From NCBI GenBank assembly GCA_964497635.1, contig CAZCDB010000057.1:1-8755 (forward strand): DNA of 8,755 bases, given 5' to 3'. Positions 3,990-8,755 of the stretch are shown one piece after another (the stretch's first letter is position 1; every line of letters begins with the position of its first letter). Under the pieces are notes generated by a model. It did no database searches. It was not told the DNA's origin and saw only the letters and a program-made list of their open reading frames with translations. Made by a program: the position numbers and the translations under genes. This DNA comes from CAMDWQ01 sp964497635 (GTDB lineage: Bacteria > Omnitrophota > Gorgyraeia > 2-02-FULL-51-18).

Positions 3990-6900
3990 ATGAGTGCTTC
4001 TACGTTTGTCCATCTGCATGTTCACACCAAGTACAGCTTGCTAGACGCGGTCTGTCATATTGAGGATCTTGTCGAAGAGGCGAAGGGCTTTGGAATGCCT
4101 GCCGTGGCGATCACGGACAATGGGAATATGTTTGGCGTGATTGAGTTTTACAGCGCTTGCAAAAAGGCCGGGATCAAGCCGATTATTGGGGCGGAAATTT
4201 ATGTCGCCCCGGAAAATCGATTTGAGCGCTCAACCCACGGGCTTCAGGGGGCCTCCTACCCGATGGTGCTTCTGTGTGAAAACGATCTGGGTTACTACAA
4301 TCTTGTCCAGCTAGTCAGCATTGGCTTCCTTGAAGGTTTTTATTACAAACCCCGTGTGGATAAAGAAATGCTGCGCAAATACTCCAAGGGGCTGATCGCG
4401 CTCTCAGGTCCTCTGCGCGGTGAAATCCCCCACAACTTAAATCTGGGTCAGCCTGATAAAGCCACCAAGGCGGCGCTGGAGTATCAGGAAATTTTTGGCA
4501 AAGAAAATTTTTATCTGGAGATCATCCACAGCGGCCTGCGCGAGCAGGAAAAAGCCAATGAAGAGATGATTAAGCTTGGTAAGACGCTCAACATCCCTCT
4601 GGTTGCGGCCAATGATGTCCATTATCTTAAGCGCGAATATGCTCGCGCGCATGAAGTGATCACCTGCATCCAGTCTCAGCACACGCTCGATGATCCCAAA
4701 CGATTTCGTCTAAACACGGACGAATTTTATTTTAAAAGTCCGGAGGAAATGAAGCGCAGTTTTAAAGAAACGCCCGAGGCGATTGAAAATGCTGTGCGGA
4801 TTGCTGAGCGGTGCAAAGTAGAGTTTGATTTTACCAAAACCCATGTGCCAATCTTTGAGCCGCCGGCCGGAAAGACGCGCGAGGATTATTTTTGGGAACT
4901 CATCCAGGCCGGGTTGAAAGAGCGCTACCCGGAGATGACGGATGTGCTTAAAAAACGGGTCGAGCATGAATTTGAAGTCATCAAAAAAAGTGGATATGTC
5001 AGCTATTTTCTCATCGTTTGGGATTTTGTCCATTTTGCCAAGAAAAATGGGATTCCCGTCGGTCCGGGCCGTGGGTCGGCGGCCGGAAGCGTCATCAGCT
5101 ACGCGCTAGGAATCACGGATATTGATCCGCTTCCATATGATTTACTCTTCGAGAGATTCTTAAACCCCGAGCGTGTCACCATGCCGGATATTGACATCGA
5201 TTTTTGCTACGAGAAGCGTGATGATGTCATCAAGTATGTGACGGACAAATACTCTTCGGACAATGTCGCACAGATTATCACGTTTGGAACCATGATGGCC
5301 AAGGCCGTGATTCGCGACGTGGGTCGTGTGATGAATATGCCTTACGCCGAGGTGGATAAGATCGCCAAGCTCATTCCGACGGAGCTTGAAATTACGATTG
5401 AATCGGCGCTTGAAAAAGAACCCGAGTTAAAAAATCTGTATAAGACCAATCCCCAGATCACGGATCTGATCAATACTGCGCAGATTCTGGAGGGAATGGC
5501 TCGTCACGCATCGACTCACGCGGCCGGTGTTGTTATCAGCCAGAAGCCTTTGCGTGAGCACGTGCCTTTGTATAAGACCAGTGATGGGGATATTTCGACC
5601 CAGTTTGGCATGGAGTCGCTTGAGAAGATCGGGCTTCTTAAGATGGATTTCTTGGGCCTGCGCACGCTGACGGTTATCGACGATACACTCAAAATCATCA
5701 AACGCATTCAGAAAAAAGAAATCCGTTGGCGTGATATCCCGCTGGATGATAAAAAAACTTTTAACATGCTCTGCAACGCGCAATCAATCGGCGTGTTTCA
5801 GCTGGAAAGCTCTGGCATGCGCGATATTTTGAAAAAACTAAGACCGGATAAGTTTGAAGATCTGATCGCGATTTTGGCGCTGTATCGCCCGGGTCCGATC
5901 GGCTCCGGCATGGTGGACGATTTTATTAAAAGAAAGCATGGCGTTGTTCCGATCGTGTATGACCATCCGCTATTGGAACCGATCTTAAAAGACACGTACG
6001 GAATCATCGTTTTCCAAGAGCAGATCATGAAGATCGTCAACATCTTGGCCGGATTCTCCCTGGGTAAATCCGATTCGCTCCGTCGCGCCATCTCCAAGAA
6101 AAAAGAAGAGGTGCTGCTTGAGGCTCGCAAAGATTTCGTTGAAGGCTGTGCCAAAAACCAGATTGACACCAAGATCGCTGATAAGATCTTTAACTTTATC
6201 GTCCATTTTGCCGGTTACGGGTTTAACAAGTCTCACTCCGCGGCGTACGCGATGATTTCTTATCAGACGGCGTATCTGAAGGCCAACTATTCGGTCGAGT
6301 TTATGACAGCGCTTCTTTCTTCGGAAAAAGACAATACGGACAAGGTGGTGTTGTACATTGACGAGGCGGAAAACATGGGGTTGAAGGTTTTGCCGCCGGA
6401 CGTCAATGAAAGTTTTCCTCAATTTACCGTGGTGGGTGCCGATACCATTCGTTTTGGTTTGTCTGCGGTCAAAAACGTGGGGCAGGCGGCGATTGACGCG
6501 ATCATTCAAGGCCGTATCAAGGCCAATCGTTTTAAATCTTTTTATGAGATGACTGAAAGCGTGGATCTGCGTGTGGTGAACCGCAAAGTGCTTGAGAGTC
6601 TAATCAAGTGTGGTGCTTTTGACTCCATGGGGATTTTTCGGTCACGGCTTTTTGAGAGTTTGGAGCGAGCACTCAACCGTGCGGGGCAGGCGCAGAAAGA
6701 TAAATCAAGCGGTCAGATCTCATTTTTTGACTCTTTTGACCAGGCCAAAAAGGCAGATGGCTCCGATGAAATGCCCGATATCCCAGAGTGGGATGAAAAT
6801 ACAAGACTCACCTACGAAAAAGAAATGCTTGGGTTTTATGTGACAGGGCATCCGCTGGACCGCTACCGCAAAGAAATCAGAAGTTACTCCACCGTCAACT

Positions 6901-7439
6901 CAGTCACAATTGCTAACCGACGCGATCAAGAAGAGGTCACGATTGGTGGCTTGGTGAGTAAACTGAAGCTCACGCAAACCAAGAAAAATAACGAGCGGAT
7001 GGCCATCATTACCGTCGATGATCCTGAGGGGTCGCTGGATATGTTGATTTTCCCGAGAACTTATAAGGAATGTGGGCACTTGCTAGCCAAGGACGCCATT
7101 CTTTTTTTTAAAGGGGCAGTGGATAAGAAAGAAGGAACGCCAAAACTTCTGGTCAATGAGATCACCGCGATGAAAGACTCCCATAAAAAATTCACACGCA
7201 GTGTTCACATCCGTTTGGCAGCTAGCGGAGGCGAAGGGCAGGCCGAGACACTCAAAAATCTTCAAGGAATTTTGACCCAGCACCGGGGAAGTACGCCGGT
7301 TTATCTTGAGTTTTTGGGTGAAAACAACGCGCGCCAGCAACTGCTGGTGGACCGCAGTCTTTTTGTCGCGCCCAGCGAAGATTTGGTGCAAACTCTACAA
7401 AAAACCTTTGGCGAAGGGGCGGTACAGCTGGGGATTTGA
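3990..7439 (+). CDS. dnaE: DNA polymerase III alpha subunit
   Basis: This is the catalytic subunit of the replicative DNA polymerase. Its 1149 residues compare with about 1160 in E. coli. Domains in order are PHP (about 1-280, FVHLHVHTKYSLLD at 6-19), the C-family polymerase core with GPGRGSAAGS near 355, catalytic D400 and D402 in PDIDIDF, and D553 in KMDFLGL. FNKSHSAAYA follows near 743, then helix-hairpin-helix sequence near 850-885, QISFFD at 909-914 as a beta-clamp-binding motif, and an OB domain from about 983. The PHP domain keeps H10, H12, D19, E69, D209 and H211, but the histidine of TDHGN is N44, the cysteine of SGCL is P141, and the third-motif histidine is missing near 90-91. An intrinsic metal-dependent exonuclease is therefore unlikely, so proofreading should need a separate DnaQ-type subunit. 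The start gives the canonical family N-terminus; no strong ribosome binding site is seen. Confidence 0.97.
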   Translation: MSASTFVHLHVHTKYSLLDAVCHIEDLVEEAKGFGMPAVAITDNGNMFGVIEFYSACKKAGIKPIIGAEIYVAPENRFERSTHGLQGASYPMVLLCENDLGYYNLVQLVSIGFLEGFYYKPRVDKEMLRKYSKGLIALSGPLRGEIPHNLNLGQPDKATKAALEYQEIFGKENFYLEIIHSGLREQEKANEEMIKLGKTLNIPLVAANDVHYLKREYARAHEVITCIQSQHTLDDPKRFRLNTDEFYFKSPEEMKRSFKETPEAIENAVRIAERCKVEFDFTKTHVPIFEPPAGKTREDYFWELIQAGLKERYPEMTDVLKKRVEHEFEVIKKSGYVSYFLIVWDFVHFAKKNGIPVGPGRGSAAGSVISYALGITDIDPLPYDLLFERFLNPERVTMPDIDIDFCYEKRDDVIKYVTDKYSSDNVAQIITFGTMMAKAVIRDVGRVMNMPYAEVDKIAKLIPTELEITIESALEKEPELKNLYKTNPQITDLINTAQILEGMARHASTHAAGVVISQKPLREHVPLYKTSDGDISTQFGMESLEKIGLLKMDFLGLRTLTVIDDTLKIIKRIQKKEIRWRDIPLDDKKTFNMLCNAQSIGVFQLESSGMRDILKKLRPDKFEDLIAILALYRPGPIGSGMVDDFIKRKHGVVPIVYDHPLLEPILKDTYGIIVFQEQIMKIVNILAGFSLGKSDSLRRAISKKKEEVLLEARKDFVEGCAKNQIDTKIADKIFNFIVHFAGYGFNKSHSAAYAMISYQTAYLKANYSVEFMTALLSSEKDNTDKVVLYIDEAENMGLKVLPPDVNESFPQFTVVGADTIRFGLSAVKNVGQAAIDAIIQGRIKANRFKSFYEMTESVDLRVVNRKVLESLIKCGAFDSMGIFRSRLFESLERALNRAGQAQKDKSSGQISFFDSFDQAKKADGSDEMPDIPEWDENTRLTYEKEMLGFYVTGHPLDRYRKEIRSYSTVNSVTIANRRDQEEVTIGGLVSKLKLTQTKKNNERMAIITVDDPEGSLDMLIFPRTYKECGHLLAKDAILFFKGAVDKKEGTPKLLVNEITAMKDSHKKFTRSVHIRLAASGGEGQAETLKNLQGILTQHRGSTPVYLEFLGENNARQQLLVDRSLFVAPSEDLVQTLQKTFGEGAVQLGI

Positions 7440-7463
7440 CTTCGTAACCCCTTGTGTGATAAT
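7436..7463 (+). promoter_or_regulatory. Promoter of the HU-family gene
   Basis: TTGACT (7436-7441) overlaps the dnaE stop codon, and GATAAT (7458-7463) follows after 16 bp with an extended TG at 7455-7456. An 11-bp palindrome, TGATAATATCA (7457-7467), covers the -10 box and could be an operator. This allows HU and hisS to be transcribed apart from dnaE. Confidence 0.55.
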
Positions 7464-7492
7464 ATCATACAAACTTTCGGAGGATTCCTCTA

Positions 7493-7771
7493 GTGGCCAT
7501 CACCAAAAAAGACATCGTTCTTAAAATCGCCAGCGAAACCGGCATCAAACAAATTGAAGTCAAGCGTGTGGTTCAGTCCGCTCTAGATAAAATTACCGAA
7601 TATTTGGCCCAAGGCCAGACGGTAGAGCTTCGTAATTTTGGTATTTTTAAAATCAAATCTCGTCGTGGCCGGCTGGGGCGCAATCCCCGCACAGGCCAAG
7701 AAGTCCCGGTTCCTCCGAAGAAAGTGGTTATCTTCAAACCCGGCCTTATCATGAAAAAGGACGTTAAGTAG
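7493..7771 (+). CDS. HU/IHF-family nucleoid DNA-binding protein
   Basis: The 92-residue protein belongs to the HU/IHF family, small dimers that bend and compact DNA and assist replication, recombination and gene control. It has the N-terminal helical part (TKKDIVLKIA...), the strand RNFGIF (47-52), the beta-arm sequence GRNPRTGQ (62-69) with a Pro-Pro at 74-75, and KPG near the C terminus. Length is normal. The ELRNFG...GRNPRTGQ form leans toward IHF-like members, but a lone gene of this kind could be either. The start is GTG 7493, supported by GGAGG at 7479-7483 nine bases upstream; no suitable ATG exists. It lies 53 bp after dnaE and 10 bp before hisS. Confidence 0.95.
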   Translation: MAITKKDIVLKIASETGIKQIEVKRVVQSALDKITEYLAQGQTVELRNFGIFKIKSRRGRLGRNPRTGQEVPVPPKKVVIFKPGLIMKKDVK

Positions 7772-7781
7772 TTCTATCTCC

Positions 7782-8755
7782 ATGCCTTACAAACGTCTCC
7801 GCGGAACCCACGATATTTTTGGCGAGGATGTTTCAAAGTTTAAACAAGTTGAAGACACCGCCCACAAAGTTTTTTCCCAGTTTGGTTTCTCTGAGCTAAG
7901 AACGCCTATCCTCGAGGAAAAAGAGCTTTTCACCCGAGCCCTTGGAACGGAAACCGATGTGGTCCAAAAAGAGATGTACGAGTTTTGTGACCGCTCGGGC
8001 AGCCAGGTGGCGATGCGACCCGAAGGGACGGCGGGGATTGTGCGAGCCTATTTAGAAAATGAGCTGGATAAGTCCGAGGGTCTTTGCAAGTTTTATTACC
8101 TGGGCCCCATGTTTCGCAGTGAACGACCTCAAGCGGGACGTCTGCGGCAGTTTCATCAGGTGGGAGCGGAAGTGCTGGGCGCGGACAGCCCCGCGGCAGA
8201 TGCTGAAGCGATTGTAGCGATGATTTCGGTGTTGGAGGGCTTGGGCATTCGGGGTTATCGGTTGCGATTAAACAATCTGGGGACTCTTGAAGAACGGGAT
8301 ATTTTCCGTCAGGTATTAAAAGATTATTTTTCGCCTTTGGCGGAGAAGCTCTGCGAAGACTGCAAACATCGTCTTCAAAAAAATGTATTTCGTCTTTTGG
8401 ATTGTAAAAATGAGACCTGCCGAGGCTTGGTGAAGCAGTCTCCGCCGATTACAGGGTATTTGACGGAGGCTAGTCGAGCGCACTTTGATCAAGTGGCCGG
8501 GCTTCTGAAGAAGGCGGGTGTGGAGTTTGTTCTGGATCCTTTTATGGTGAGAGGTTTGGATTATTACACGAAGACAGTATTTGAGGTTTCTCATCCAAAG
8601 CTAGGCTCACAAGATGCGCTCGGGGCGGGTGGGCGATACGATCGCCTCATCGAAACTTTTGGGGGTGCGCGAGCGGGCGCGGTGGGTTTTGCTTTGGGGA
8701 TTGAGCGGCTTCTAATGAGCCTGCCTGATCAATCAAAAGTTTCGGGTCATCAGAA
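7782..8755 (+). CDS. hisS: Histidyl-tRNA synthetase, 3' end outside the window
   Basis: This class II aminoacyl-tRNA synthetase charges tRNA-His. The window contains 324 codons of a usual ~420; the anticodon-binding domain is outside. Visible landmarks are the start region YKRLRGTHDIF, RPEGT (79-83), motif 2 as GPMFRSERPQAGRLRQFHQ (108-126), the His-specific VRGLDYYTKTVFE (256-268) and GGRYDRL (283-289), and motif 3 as GFALGIERLL (302-311). The insertion domain has four cysteines, C191, C194, C208 and C213, a likely zinc site found in many HisRS. ATG 7782 is 10 bp after the HU stop and gives the canonical N-terminus. No Shine-Dalgarno is visible, so translation probably depends on coupling to HU. 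Confidence 0.96.
   Translation, partial: MPYKRLRGTHDIFGEDVSKFKQVEDTAHKVFSQFGFSELRTPILEEKELFTRALGTETDVVQKEMYEFCDRSGSQVAMRPEGTAGIVRAYLENELDKSEGLCKFYYLGPMFRSERPQAGRLRQFHQVGAEVLGADSPAADAEAIVAMISVLEGLGIRGYRLRLNNLGTLEERDIFRQVLKDYFSPLAEKLCEDCKHRLQKNVFRLLDCKNETCRGLVKQSPPITGYLTEASRAHFDQVAGLLKKAGVEFVLDPFMVRGLDYYTKTVFEVSHPKLGSQDALGAGGRYDRLIETFGGARAGAVGFALGIERLLMSLPDQSKVSGHQ

Noticed and set aside
5985..6509. 174-codon minus-strand ORF opposite dnaE
   Set aside because: It is antisense to the conserved polymerase core, Arg/His-rich as shadow frames usually are, with no domain.

Overview
This window is from a bacterial chromosome, apparently Gram-negative in style, that I cannot place with certainty. A CxxC-x17-CxxC zinc-ribbon protein sits beside dnaE, HU and hisS, base composition looks balanced, and several promoters lie almost on top of start codons. 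This would fit an uncultivated lineage such as Omnitrophota or a relative, but that is inference.

Region 1 (1-1631) is guaA, a complete GMP synthase gene, with an odd 5' end. The first nine codons occur twice (28-54 and 93-119). The two copies encode the same nine residues with eight differences, all synonymous. A 38-bp double-hairpin repeat (55-92) separates them and appears to supply the Shine-Dalgarno of the working copy. A related repeat lies downstream of guaA, inside a nested inverted repeat (1675-1771).

Region 2 (1632-3418) is an accessory island between housekeeping genes. It holds two toxin-antitoxin (TA) loci. The first has an internally deleted BrnT-like toxin remnant overlapping an intact ribbon-helix-helix antitoxin. 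The second is an apparently intact HI1419/HI1420 (HigB/HigA-like) pair. Both are preceded by the same 67-bp direct repeat (61/67 identical, first 43 bp perfect), 596 bp apart, and each has its own promoter ending 5 nt before the toxin ATG. Between the modules, directly abutting the second repeat, is a long imperfect hairpin with TAAC/GTTA ends that resembles an integron attC site. No integrase is in the window, so a cassette-like origin is only a hypothesis.

Region 3 (3419-8755) is a plus-strand housekeeping block: a small zinc-ribbon protein, dnaE (replicative polymerase alpha subunit with a clamp-binding motif and a PHP domain that has lost several metal ligands), an HU/IHF-family protein with a GTG start, and the first 324 codons of hisS, cut by the window end. 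Predicted promoters precede the zinc-ribbon gene, dnaE and the HU gene; hisS, 10 nt after HU and without a visible ribosome binding site, is probably cotranscribed with HU.

No tRNA, rRNA, CRISPR array, transposase or integrase gene was seen, and no convincing Rho-independent terminator.
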